Position numbers and translations under genes: made by a program. Source: Clostridiales bacterium (GTDB lineage Bacteria > Bacillota > Clostridia > Christensenellales > Aristaeellaceae). Taken from it: 64,000 nucleotides of DNA. The stretch covers positions 17,879-81,878 of the forward strand of contig SFET01000025.1 of the NCBI GenBank assembly GCA_004557125.1, in the 5' to 3' direction. Every line of letters begins with the position of its first letter. Position 1 is the first letter of the stretch. Shown one piece after another: positions 8,684 to 17,034 of this stretch. The notes beneath the pieces are model-generated. The model was given only the letters and a program-made list of their open reading frames with translations. It had not been told where the DNA came from and made no database searches.

Positions 8684-9877
8684 ATGATGCTGACGGGCAA
8701 GAAGATCGTCGTGGGCGTGACCGGCGGAATCGCCGCGTACAAGGCCTGCGAGCTGGTGAGCCGACTGAAGAAGCGCGGCGCGCAGGTGCGCGTGGTGCTC
8801 ACGGAGCACGCCTGTCAGTTCGTGCAGCCCCTGACCTTCGAGACCCTCAGCGGAAATCCCGCCTACACCGACTCCTTCGACCGCAAGTATGAGATCGGCC
8901 ACGTGGCGCTGGCGAAGTGGGCGGATCTTTTGCTCATCGCTCCAGCAACCGCCAACTGCATGGCGAAGATGGCCTGCGGCATCGCGGACGATCTGCTGAG
9001 CACCACCTGTCTGGCGGTGCGCTGCCCGGTGCTGGTCGCGCCTGCGATGAACAGCGCCATGTGGCGCAACCCTGCCACCCAGGCAAACCTGGAATTGCTC
9101 AGGTCGCGGGGCCTGCGCTTCGTCGGGCCGGAGGCGGGCCGTCTGGCCTGCGGTGACGACGACGTGGGCCGAATGTCCGAGCCGGAGCAGATCGTGAAGG
9201 CGGTTGAAGCGATCCTCAATCCCCTGCGGGATCTGGAGGGGCTGAATGTGCTGGTGACTGCCGGGCCCACGGTGGAGCGCATCGATCCGGTGCGCTACAT
9301 CACCAACCGTTCCACGGGCAAGATGGGCTATGCGCTGGCCGAGGCCGCCCGGGACCGGGGCGCAAATGTGACGCTGGTCTCCGGCCCGACGAGCCTGACC
9401 GCGCCGCAGGGCGTGGAATTTGTGCGGATTGAGTCCAGCGCCCAGCTCTGCGCGGCGGTGCTGGAGCGCGGCGAAAGTGCGGATGTGGTCATTCAGGCGG
9501 CGGCCCCGGCGGATTTCCGCCCGAAGAACGTTTCTGACCGCAAGATCAAAAAGACCGGCGAAAGCATGACCCTCGAATTGGAGGCGACCACGGACATCGC
9601 TGCGGAGCTGGGCAGGCGCAAGCAGCCGGGGCAGATTCTGGTGGCCTTCGCGGCGGAGACCAACGACGTGATGGACAACGCCCGGGGGAAGCTGGCGAAG
9701 AAGAACGCCGACCTGATCGTGGCCAACGACGTCTCCCGCAGCGACGCGGGCTTCGGCGTGGACACGAACGTGATCACGCTGATCACCGCTGAGGACGTGC
9801 GGGCGCTGGAGAAGATGTCCAAGCGCGCGGCGGCGGATGCGATTTTGAGCCGCGTGCGGGAACTGAGGGACAGATGA
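8684..9877 (+). CDS. coaBC: Bifunctional phosphopantothenoylcysteine decarboxylase / phosphopantothenate-cysteine ligase
   Basis: A 397-residue flavoenzyme for two steps of coenzyme A synthesis: cysteine ligation to phosphopantothenate, then decarboxylation. The CoaC half (about 1-180) shows TGGIAAYK, the active-site His in IGHVALAKWAD and the PAMNSAMW motif. The CoaB half (about 185-397) starts LNVLVTAGPTVERIDPVR and carries ITNRSTGKMGYALA, AAPADFRP and KIKK. Start at ATG 8684 or 8687, with AAAGGGG upstream. Its stop overlaps the priA start by four bases, implying translational coupling. Confidence 0.96.
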   Translation: MMLTGKKIVVGVTGGIAAYKACELVSRLKKRGAQVRVVLTEHACQFVQPLTFETLSGNPAYTDSFDRKYEIGHVALAKWADLLLIAPATANCMAKMACGIADDLLSTTCLAVRCPVLVAPAMNSAMWRNPATQANLELLRSRGLRFVGPEAGRLACGDDDVGRMSEPEQIVKAVEAILNPLRDLEGLNVLVTAGPTVERIDPVRYITNRSTGKMGYALAEAARDRGANVTLVSGPTSLTAPQGVEFVRIESSAQLCAAVLERGESADVVIQAAAPADFRPKNVSDRKIKKTGESMTLELEATTDIAAELGRRKQPGQILVAFAAETNDVMDNARGKLAKKNADLIVANDVSRSDAGFGVDTNVITLITAEDVRALEKMSKRAAADAILSRVRELRDR

Positions 9878-12102
9878 CGCAGTACGCAAACGTGATTGTG
9901 GACCTCTCGGCGGGTGCGCTGGATCGCATGTTCAGCTACCGCGTGCCCGAGGGCATGCAGATCGTGCCGGGGCAGCAGGTGCGCATCCCCTTCGGCCCGA
10001 GGCGGATCGAGGGCTTCGTGGTGTCGCTGACGGACGAATGCGAGCTGGATCCAGCGCGCGTGAAGGACGTGCTGGAGCCGGTGCAGGACTACCCGGTGGT
10101 GCTGCCGGAGCTGATGGAGCTGGCGGACTGGATGCACGAGCGCTACCTGTGCAATCTGGTGGATGCGCTTCGATTGATGATCCCTGCGGAGATGCGCAGC
10201 GGAAGGGTACGGATTCGCACGAAGCGCTTCGTACACCTCAACTGGAGCGGAGAACAGATTGACGGCTTCGGGCGGACGAATCCCCGCGCCGGGCGACAGA
10301 TCGAGCTTCTGCATCAACTGCAGGCGGGGGATCTCGAGGCGGCGCAGCTCAATGCGTCGGCGCTGAAGGCGCTGGTGCAGCGGGGCGCGGTGACGGTCTA
10401 CGAAGGCGAACAGCGGCGCACCCCCTCGGCGCTGCGGGGGTTCGTGGATGCACGGGAGTTTACGCTGACGGCGGGCCAGAGGCGCGCGGTGGCGGCCATC
10501 ACGGAGGCCATGGATCGCGGCGGCGGGCGCTTCCTGCTCAACGGCATCACCGGAAGCGGCAAGACGGAGGTCTACATTCGCGCCATCCGCCACGCGCTGG
10601 AGCGGGGACAGACCGCCATCGTGCTGGTGCCGGAGATCGCGCTCACCCCGCAGATGGTGTCTTGGTTCCACGGCCGCTTCGGCGACCGGGCAGCGGTGCT
10701 GCATTCCGGCCTGTCCGCCGGGGAGAAGTTCGATGAGTGGCGCAGGATCCGCTTCGGCGAGGCACAGGTGGTGGTGGGCGCGCGCAGTGCGATCTTTGCG
10801 CCGCTAACCAACATCGGCGCGATCATCGTGGACGAGGAACACGAGAACACCTACCAGTCCGAGAGCCGCCCGCGCTACGATGCCCGGGAGGTCGCCTGGC
10901 GGCGCGCGGAGAAGAACGGCGCGGTGCTGGTGCTGGGCAGCGCAACGCCCTCCATTTCCAGCTTCATGCGGGCCATGCCCGGCGTGCGGGCGGAGAACCG
11001 GCTCGAGCTGTTGGAAATGCGCGAGCGCGTCAACGGCCGCCCCCTTCCCGAGGTGGAGGTGGTGGACATGCGCGCCGAGTTCGAGCGCGGCAATCACAGC
11101 GTCTTTTCCGACAGGCTTTCCGACGAGCTGGAGCGGTGCCTGAACGCCGGCGAGCAGGCGGTGCTGTTCATCAACCGCCGGGGCCACTCCACCTTCGTCT
11201 CCTGCCGCAAGTGCGGCTACGTTGTGAAGTGCCCCCAGTGCGACGTGTCCATGACCTACCACCAGGTGGAGAACCAGCTGCGCTGCCACTACTGCGGCAA
11301 CACCATGCCGCCGCCGAGGACCTGCCCCCAGTGCGGAAGTTCCTACATTAAATACTTCGGCGCGGGCACGCAGAAGGTGGCCGAGGAGGCGCAGAAGCTG
11401 CTGCCGGAGGCGCGCATCGTGCGCATGGACGTGGACACCACCCGGGGCAAGGACGCCCACGAGCGCATCCTGAGCCGCTTTCGCTCGGGCGAGGCGAACC
11501 TGCTGATCGGCACGCAGATGATCGCCAAGGGCCTGGACTTTCCCAACGTCACGCTGGTGGGCGTGGTTGCGGCGGACATGACGCTGAACCTGCCGGACTA
11601 CCGCAGCACCGAGCGCACCTTTCAGCTGATCACCCAGGTGGCGGGCCGCGCGGGCCGCGGAGACAAGCCGGGCCGGGTGATCGTGCAGACCTACGATCCG
11701 GATCACTACGGCATCCAATTGGCGGCGGCACAGGACTTTCGGGCCTTCTACCGCAAGGAGAGCGCCTTCCGCAGGAGCGCGCTGTACCCGCCGTTTACGC
11801 AGATCGTGCGCATCGTGTACTCCGGCAAGGATGAGGAGCAGGTGCGCGCAGCTGCAGAGGCGGACGAGCAGCGCTTTGCCGCCTGGCTGGAGGAGAAAAA
11901 CATGCGCGGCGACGCGGTGCAACTGCGGGCTGCGGAGGCGCCGATCTCTCTTTTGCGGGGCGAACACCGCTGGCAGCTGTTTCTGAAGATGTACTTCAAG
12001 GGGGATCTGAACGCCGCATGCGCGCGCATGCAGGAGCTGGCCGACGCTGCGCCCGAGGGCGTGCGCGCCGAGCTGGAGGTCAACCCGGCGAACCTGTATT
12101 GA
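9874..12102 (+). CDS. priA: Primosomal protein N' (replication restart helicase PriA)
   Basis: A 742-residue superfamily 2 helicase that reloads the replisome at stalled forks. An N-terminal DNA-binding domain (RMFSYRVPEGMQIVPGQQVR) is followed by Walker A GITGSGKTEVY near residue 225, the DEEH box near 318 and LGSATPS. A zinc-binding segment with paired CxxC motifs (CRKCGYVVKCPQC, CHYCGNTMPPPRTCPQCGS) lies at about 443-489. The helicase C-terminal domain holds GTQMIAKGLDFPNVTLVGV and QVAGRAGRGDKPG. It overlaps coaBC by 4 bases. Confidence 0.97.
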   Translation: MTQYANVIVDLSAGALDRMFSYRVPEGMQIVPGQQVRIPFGPRRIEGFVVSLTDECELDPARVKDVLEPVQDYPVVLPELMELADWMHERYLCNLVDALRLMIPAEMRSGRVRIRTKRFVHLNWSGEQIDGFGRTNPRAGRQIELLHQLQAGDLEAAQLNASALKALVQRGAVTVYEGEQRRTPSALRGFVDAREFTLTAGQRRAVAAITEAMDRGGGRFLLNGITGSGKTEVYIRAIRHALERGQTAIVLVPEIALTPQMVSWFHGRFGDRAAVLHSGLSAGEKFDEWRRIRFGEAQVVVGARSAIFAPLTNIGAIIVDEEHENTYQSESRPRYDAREVAWRRAEKNGAVLVLGSATPSISSFMRAMPGVRAENRLELLEMRERVNGRPLPEVEVVDMRAEFERGNHSVFSDRLSDELERCLNAGEQAVLFINRRGHSTFVSCRKCGYVVKCPQCDVSMTYHQVENQLRCHYCGNTMPPPRTCPQCGSSYIKYFGAGTQKVAEEAQKLLPEARIVRMDVDTTRGKDAHERILSRFRSGEANLLIGTQMIAKGLDFPNVTLVGVVAADMTLNLPDYRSTERTFQLITQVAGRAGRGDKPGRVIVQTYDPDHYGIQLAAAQDFRAFYRKESAFRRSALYPPFTQIVRIVYSGKDEEQVRAAAEADEQRFAAWLEEKNMRGDAVQLRAAEAPISLLRGEHRWQLFLKMYFKGDLNAACARMQELADAAPEGVRAELEVNPANLY

Positions 12103-12132
12103 TGAAAATCTATGTAAATGAGGTAGAAATAT

Positions 12133-12603
12133 ATGGCAATCCGAAAGATCGTGGTACTGGGCGAGGACGATGTGCTGCGCAAGCACGCGCGCAAGGTGGA
12201 TACCTTTGACAAGCGGCTGTGGACGCTGCTGGATGACATGGCGGATACGATGTACGAGGCCGACGGCGCGGGTCTGGCCGCGCCCCAGGTGGGCATCCTC
12301 AAGCGCGTGGTGGTCGTGGACGTGGGCGAGGGCCTGATCGAGCTGGTCAACCCGGAGATCATCGCCGCCGAGGGCGTGCAGACCTGCGTGGAGGGCTGCC
12401 TGTCCGTGCCCGGCAAGCGCGGCACTGTGGAGCGCCCCGCGAAGGTGCGGGTCCACGCGCAGGATCGCAAGGGCCGCCACATCGAGGTGGAGGGCGAGGG
12501 CTTCCTGGCCCAGGCCTTCTGCCACGAGCTGGATCATCTGGACGGCGTCGTCTATGTGGACAAGATGATCGAGGACGTGACCGACCAGTACGAGGAGGAC
12601 TGA
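12133..12603 (+). CDS. def: Peptide deformylase
   Basis: A 156-residue metalloenzyme that removes the formyl group from nascent proteins. All three family motifs are present: GAGLAAPQVG, EGCLSVP with the metal-binding Cys, and CHELDHLDG with the two His ligands and catalytic Glu. GAGG precedes ATG 12133. It is followed after 3 bases by fmt, the enzyme that installs the same formyl group. Confidence 0.96.
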   Translation: MAIRKIVVLGEDDVLRKHARKVDTFDKRLWTLLDDMADTMYEADGAGLAAPQVGILKRVVVVDVGEGLIELVNPEIIAAEGVQTCVEGCLSVPGKRGTVERPAKVRVHAQDRKGRHIEVEGEGFLAQAFCHELDHLDGVVYVDKMIEDVTDQYEED

Positions 12604-12606
12604 CCT

Positions 12607-13539
12607 ATGCGCATCGTATTCATGGGCACGCCGGAATTCGCCGTGCCCTCTCTGCGCGCGCTTCTGGACAACGGCTACGAGGTGGTGGGTGCGATCACCC
12701 AGCCGGATCGCCCGGCGGGACGCGGCCACAAGCTCACGCCCTGTCCGGTCAAGCTGCTTGCGCAGGAGCGCGGCGTGCCGGTCTATCAGTTTGAAAAGAT
12801 CAAGGCGCAGGAGGGCGTGGACTGCCTGCGGGCGCTGAAGCCCGAGCTGGTGGTCACTGCCGCCTTCGGCCAGCTGCTCAGCAAGGAGATTCTTGAAATC
12901 CCCCAGTACGGCACCGTGAACGTGCATGCGTCGCTGCTGCCGAAGTACCGCGGCTCCGCGCCCATCAACTGGTGCATTCTGAACGGTGAAAAGGTTGCCG
13001 GCGTGACCACCATGCTCACGGACATTGGCATGGATACCGGCGACATGCTCATGAAGGCCCAGACCGATATTGGTGAGCTGGAGACGGCGGGAGAGCTGAC
13101 GCAGCGGCTGTCGGAGCTGGGCGCGCAGCTGCTCATCGACACGCTGAAGGTCTATCCGAACGGGGATCTGAAGCCAACGCCCCAGGACGCGGCCGAAGCC
13201 AGCTATCAGCCCATGCTGACCAGGGAGATGGGCCGCATCGACTGGACGAAGAGCGCGGAGGAGATCGCCCGGCAGGTGCGCGGCCTGAATCCCTGGCCCT
13301 GCGCCTACACCGAGGGGGAGATTGGGCGGTTGAAGCTCTACCTGGCCCGGCCCTGTGCGGCCGAGGCTGCGACGGAGCCGGGAACCGTGGTCGTCTCCGG
13401 TGCGAAGGAGGGCCTCAAGATCGCCTGCGGTGCGGGCTGGCTGGAGGTGCTGGAGATGCAGGCCCCCAACGCCAGGCGCATGTCCGCCAAGGCCTATCTG
13501 CAGGGCAAGAAGATTGAAATCGGAACCAAATTCAACTGA
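12607..13539 (+). CDS. fmt: Methionyl-tRNA formyltransferase
   Basis: A 310-residue enzyme that formylates initiator Met-tRNA with 10-formyl-tetrahydrofolate. The N-terminal Rossmann part begins MRIVFMGTPEFAVPSL, and the folate signature NVHASLLPKYRGSAPINW holds the catalytic Asn/His region with the D of DIGMDTGDML. The C-terminal OB domain includes the RGLNPWPCAYT motif. Cotranscribed with def. Confidence 0.97.
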   Translation: MRIVFMGTPEFAVPSLRALLDNGYEVVGAITQPDRPAGRGHKLTPCPVKLLAQERGVPVYQFEKIKAQEGVDCLRALKPELVVTAAFGQLLSKEILEIPQYGTVNVHASLLPKYRGSAPINWCILNGEKVAGVTTMLTDIGMDTGDMLMKAQTDIGELETAGELTQRLSELGAQLLIDTLKVYPNGDLKPTPQDAAEASYQPMLTREMGRIDWTKSAEEIARQVRGLNPWPCAYTEGEIGRLKLYLARPCAAEAATEPGTVVVSGAKEGLKIACGAGWLEVLEMQAPNARRMSAKAYLQGKKIEIGTKFN

Positions 13540-13555
13540 AACGGGGCGTCGGTCG

Positions 13556-15223
13556 ATGGATCAGGGAAACAACAGAAATCAGAATCGAAACGCGGGCAAA
13601 AGGGACGCATACGGGTCGAACCGGCGCGAGGATCGTCCGCAGGCGCGCAGGCGCGAGGACGGCCATGACCGGGATTCACGGCGCAGCTTTGACGGCGGCG
13701 AACGCAGGGACAGGTATGCCCGTTCCGAGGGCGACCGGGGCCGCGACGGGCGATCCTTTGACGGGCGTTCCGGCGAAAAGAAGGCCGAGCGGCGCTTCGA
13801 TGGGCGGCCCGACGGGAAGAAGTTCGAGGGCCGGGAGCGCAGGCAGCAGCCGGGAAGATCCGGGCACGGCGGGCTCTCAGCGCGGGACGTGGCGCTGCGT
13901 GCGCTGCGCAGCGTGGCCCGGGACAATGCCTATGCGGCCCAGGCGCTGGATCGTGAACTCAGCGGTGCGCGCCTCAGCGATGAGGATCGCCGCCTGGTCT
14001 CCAGCCTGTTCTACTTCGCGCTGGAGAACCGCCTGCACATCGAGCACGTGCTCGCCGCGCGCCTGAAGACCCGCCCGGAGCCGGAGGTCATGGACATTCT
14101 GATTCTGGCGGCGGCCCAGATCCTGTTCATGGACCGCATTCCGGACCATGCCGCCGTGGACGAGGCCGTGAAGCAGACGCGCCGCGCCCACAGGGAGGGC
14201 CTGACCTCGCTGGTCAACGGCGTGCTGCGCAGCCTGATTCGCGACCGGGATGCGGGCGAACTGCAGCTGTCCGACCGGGATGTGGATCCCGAAGCCTATC
14301 TCTCGGAGAAGTATTCCATCGCACCGGAGCTGGTGCGCCGCCTGGTGGCGGCCTACGGCGTGGAGGGCACCGAGGAGATCGCCGCCTGGTCGCCGGAGCG
14401 CCATGCCGATACGATCCGTCCGAACCGCCTGCGCATGACCGACGCGGAGTTCGAGGGCTGGCTCAGCCGCAACGGCTTTGCCTGGGAGCGCGCGAAGGTG
14501 CCCGGCGCCTACAAGGTGTCCGGTGCGGGGCGCATCGCCGCCCACGAGGGCTTCCGAAAGGGTCTGTTCTCCATTCAGGGGCAGAGCTCCATGCTGGCGG
14601 CCTATGCCGTCGGCGCAAAGCCGGGCATGCAGGTGCTGGACGCCTGCGCCGCGCCCGGCGGCAAGACCTGCCTGATCGCGGAGATGATGATGGGCACGGG
14701 CCGCATCTACGCCTGGGATCTGCACGCACACCGCGTGGAGCTGATCCGCGCCGCCGCCCGCCGACTGGATCTGGACAACATCCGCGCCCAGGTGCGGGAC
14801 GCGACCAAGCCCATGGAGAGCATGGAGCTGGCCATGGACGCCGTGCTGGTGGACGCGCCCTGCTCGGGTCTGGGCGTGATGGGCGACAAGCCGGACATCA
14901 AGTACCGCCTGACGGGCGAGGCCATCGATGCGCTGCTTCCCGTGCAGCAGGACATCCTCAGCGCCTGTGCCGCCTGCGTGAAGCCCGGCGGAGTGCTGGT
15001 CTACTCCACCTGCACGCTGCTGCCGGAGGAGAACGAGAGGCAGGTCGAGGCCTTCCTGCGCCTGCATCCGGAGTTTGCGCCCGATGCGAACGACAAGTGG
15101 CTGCCGGAGGAATTGCGCACGCGCTTCAAGGGCGGCTGCATCCAGATTCTGCCCGGCAGGGACGGCCTGGAGGGCTTCTTCATCGCGCGGATGCGCAGGA
15201 AGGCGGACAGCTATGGCAGATAA
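13556..15223 (+). CDS. rsmB: 16S rRNA m5C967 methyltransferase RsmB with disordered Arg-rich N-terminal extension
   Basis: A 555-residue protein. Residues from about 105 on are RsmB: a NusB-like domain (SARDVALRALRSVARDNAYA), then a SAM methyltransferase with DACAAPGGKT, the catalytic Cys in DAPCSGLG and the second Cys in YSTCT. It methylates C967 of 16S rRNA. The first 105 residues are low complexity and rich in Arg, Asp and Gly (repeats such as RRSFDGGERRDR and RSFDGRSG), unlike the usual start. I chose ATG 13556, 17 bases after fmt; a longer ORF into fmt is rejected. The extension may bind RNA; that is inference. Confidence 0.93.
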   Translation: MDQGNNRNQNRNAGKRDAYGSNRREDRPQARRREDGHDRDSRRSFDGGERRDRYARSEGDRGRDGRSFDGRSGEKKAERRFDGRPDGKKFEGRERRQQPGRSGHGGLSARDVALRALRSVARDNAYAAQALDRELSGARLSDEDRRLVSSLFYFALENRLHIEHVLAARLKTRPEPEVMDILILAAAQILFMDRIPDHAAVDEAVKQTRRAHREGLTSLVNGVLRSLIRDRDAGELQLSDRDVDPEAYLSEKYSIAPELVRRLVAAYGVEGTEEIAAWSPERHADTIRPNRLRMTDAEFEGWLSRNGFAWERAKVPGAYKVSGAGRIAAHEGFRKGLFSIQGQSSMLAAYAVGAKPGMQVLDACAAPGGKTCLIAEMMMGTGRIYAWDLHAHRVELIRAAARRLDLDNIRAQVRDATKPMESMELAMDAVLVDAPCSGLGVMGDKPDIKYRLTGEAIDALLPVQQDILSACAACVKPGGVLVYSTCTLLPEENERQVEAFLRLHPEFAPDANDKWLPEELRTRFKGGCIQILPGRDGLEGFFIARMRRKADSYGR

Positions 15224-16280
15224 GCGGGAGGCAAGGATCGAGCTTCTGTCCATGAACGAGCAGGAGCTGATGGATTTTGTGGTCAATGACCTGGGCGAGA
15301 GCAAGTTCCGCGCAGGACAGATCCGCCAGTGGCTGAACCGGGGCGTGGAGATTTCGGAGATGTCGAACCTCTCGAACGCGCTGCGCACGCGTCTTTCGGA
15401 GATCGCCGTGGCGAACCCGGTGCGCATCCGCGAGAGCTACAAATCCAAAATCGATGAGACGGAGAAGTTTCTCTACGAGCTTCACGACGGCAACCTGATC
15501 GAGGGCGTGGTGATGCGCTACAAGTATGGCGATACGCTGTGCGTGTCCACCCAGGTGGGCTGCCGCATGGGCTGCGCGTTCTGCGCGTCCACGCTGGAGG
15601 GCCGCGTGCGCAACCTGAGTGCCGGCGAGATTCTGGGCCAGGTGGTGGCCGCGAACCGCCACATTCAGGCCCAGGACGCCGAGCGCCGCATCCACAACAT
15701 CGTGCTGATGGGCAGCGGCGAGCCCTTCGACAACTACGACAACGTGGTCAAATTCCTGCGGCTGGTGAACAGCCCGACGGGGCTGAACATTTCCATCCGC
15801 AACATTTCCCTGTCCACCTGTGGGCTGGTGAACCGGATCGACGATTTCATCAGGGAGGGCCTGCCGGTGACGCTGTCGCTGTCGCTGCACGCCCCCAACG
15901 ATTCGATCCGGCAGAAGATCATGCCCGTGGCCAACGCCTACGCCTATGAGGACGTGATCGCCGCCTGCCGCAGGTACAGCGAGGCGACGGGCCGGCGCGT
16001 GGTGTTCGAGTACGCGCTGATCAGGAACGTCAACTGCGAGGTGCGCTACGCCGAGGAGCTGGCGAGACGGCTGCGCGGCATGCGCTGCCACGTGAACCTG
16101 ATCCCCCTGAACGCGGTCAAGGAGCGCAATCTGGAGGCGCCGACCAAGCAGGACGTGGCCGCGTTCCTCAAGCGCCTGGAGCTGAAGAACATCTCGGCGA
16201 CGGTTCGGCGGGAGATGGGCGCGGACATCGACGGCGCCTGCGGCCAGCTCAGGCGGAAGTACATCTCGGAGCAAAAGTAA
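15213..16280 (+). CDS. rlmN: 23S rRNA m2A2503 / tRNA m2A37 methyltransferase RlmN
   Basis: A 355-residue radical SAM enzyme. The cluster motif CRMGCAFC is followed by GEPFDNYDNV, the SLHAPND segment and the conserved C-terminal Cys in GADIDGACGQLRRKY. The N-terminal helical domain (FRAGQIRQWLNRGV) matches RlmN. Start ATG 15213 overlaps rsmB by 11 bases; the longer upstream frame is inside rsmB. Methylation at A2503 tunes the peptidyl-transferase centre. Confidence 0.96.
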   Translation: MADKREARIELLSMNEQELMDFVVNDLGESKFRAGQIRQWLNRGVEISEMSNLSNALRTRLSEIAVANPVRIRESYKSKIDETEKFLYELHDGNLIEGVVMRYKYGDTLCVSTQVGCRMGCAFCASTLEGRVRNLSAGEILGQVVAANRHIQAQDAERRIHNIVLMGSGEPFDNYDNVVKFLRLVNSPTGLNISIRNISLSTCGLVNRIDDFIREGLPVTLSLSLHAPNDSIRQKIMPVANAYAYEDVIAACRRYSEATGRRVVFEYALIRNVNCEVRYAEELARRLRGMRCHVNLIPLNAVKERNLEAPTKQDVAAFLKRLELKNISATVRREMGADIDGACGQLRRKYISEQK

Positions 16281-16311
16281 TTAACCAAACGCGAACCCCG
16301 GAGGAGAACAA

Positions 16312-17034
16312 ATGAAAGTATTTGTCAAGACGGATATCGGCAGAATTCGGCCCATCAACGAGGATTCCTACTACCTTCCTCGGGAAGGGGAGCGCTTCTG
16401 CGCGATTGCGGACGGCATGGGCGGCCACAATGCGGGCGAGATCGCCAGCGCCATGGCCGTGCGGGTCTTTTCCGGGGAGATGCGCGGCTGCAGATGGATG
16501 GATGGCGCGAGCATGCGCCGCGCGGTGGATCGCGCCAACGCTGCGGTCTATGCGCGCTCCCGCTGCGTGGAGCAGTACAGCGGCATGGGCACCACCTTCA
16601 CCGCACTCGCGCTGAGCGACGGCAAGGCGCACATCGCCCACGTGGGCGACAGCCGGGCGTACCTGATCCGCAACGACGCCATCCTGCGCATCACCGTGGA
16701 CCACACGCTGGTGGAGGAGATGGTGATGCAGGGCCTGATTACCCCTCGCGAGGCCAGGCGTCACCCCAAGCGCAACTACATCACCCGCGCGCTGGGCACC
16801 GGGGATCACGTGGAAGTGGACGTGGTTCAGATCGAGCTGATGCCGGGAGACGTGTTCTTCCTGTGCACCGACGGCCTGTCCAACCACCTGGAGGATCGGG
16901 ACATATTGGAGATCACGCGGCGCGACGGCAGCTGGGAGGACAAGCTGCACGCGGCCGTGCAGGCTGCGCTGGATGACGGCGGCAGCGACAACATCACCGC
17001 CATGTACGTGGTGACCGGGGAGGATGACAGATGA
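16312..17034 (+). CDS. stp: Stp1/PrpC-type PP2C serine/threonine phosphatase
   Basis: A 240-residue metal-dependent phosphatase that reverses phosphorylation by the kinase encoded next. Motifs: GRIRPINEDSYY, ADGMGGHNAGEIAS (metal-binding Asp), HVGDSRAYL, and LCTDGLSNH with SDNITAM at the end. GGAGGAG precedes the ATG. It overlaps prkC by 4 bases, the usual coupled phosphatase-kinase pair. Confidence 0.95.
   Translation: MKVFVKTDIGRIRPINEDSYYLPREGERFCAIADGMGGHNAGEIASAMAVRVFSGEMRGCRWMDGASMRRAVDRANAAVYARSRCVEQYSGMGTTFTALALSDGKAHIAHVGDSRAYLIRNDAILRITVDHTLVEEMVMQGLITPREARRHPKRNYITRALGTGDHVEVDVVQIELMPGDVFFLCTDGLSNHLEDRDILEITRRDGSWEDKLHAAVQAALDDGGSDNITAMYVVTGEDDR

Noticed and set aside
12018..12209. 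Small ORF overlapping the end of priA and start of def
   Set aside because: Out of frame with both, no SD, Arg/Gly-rich shadow composition.
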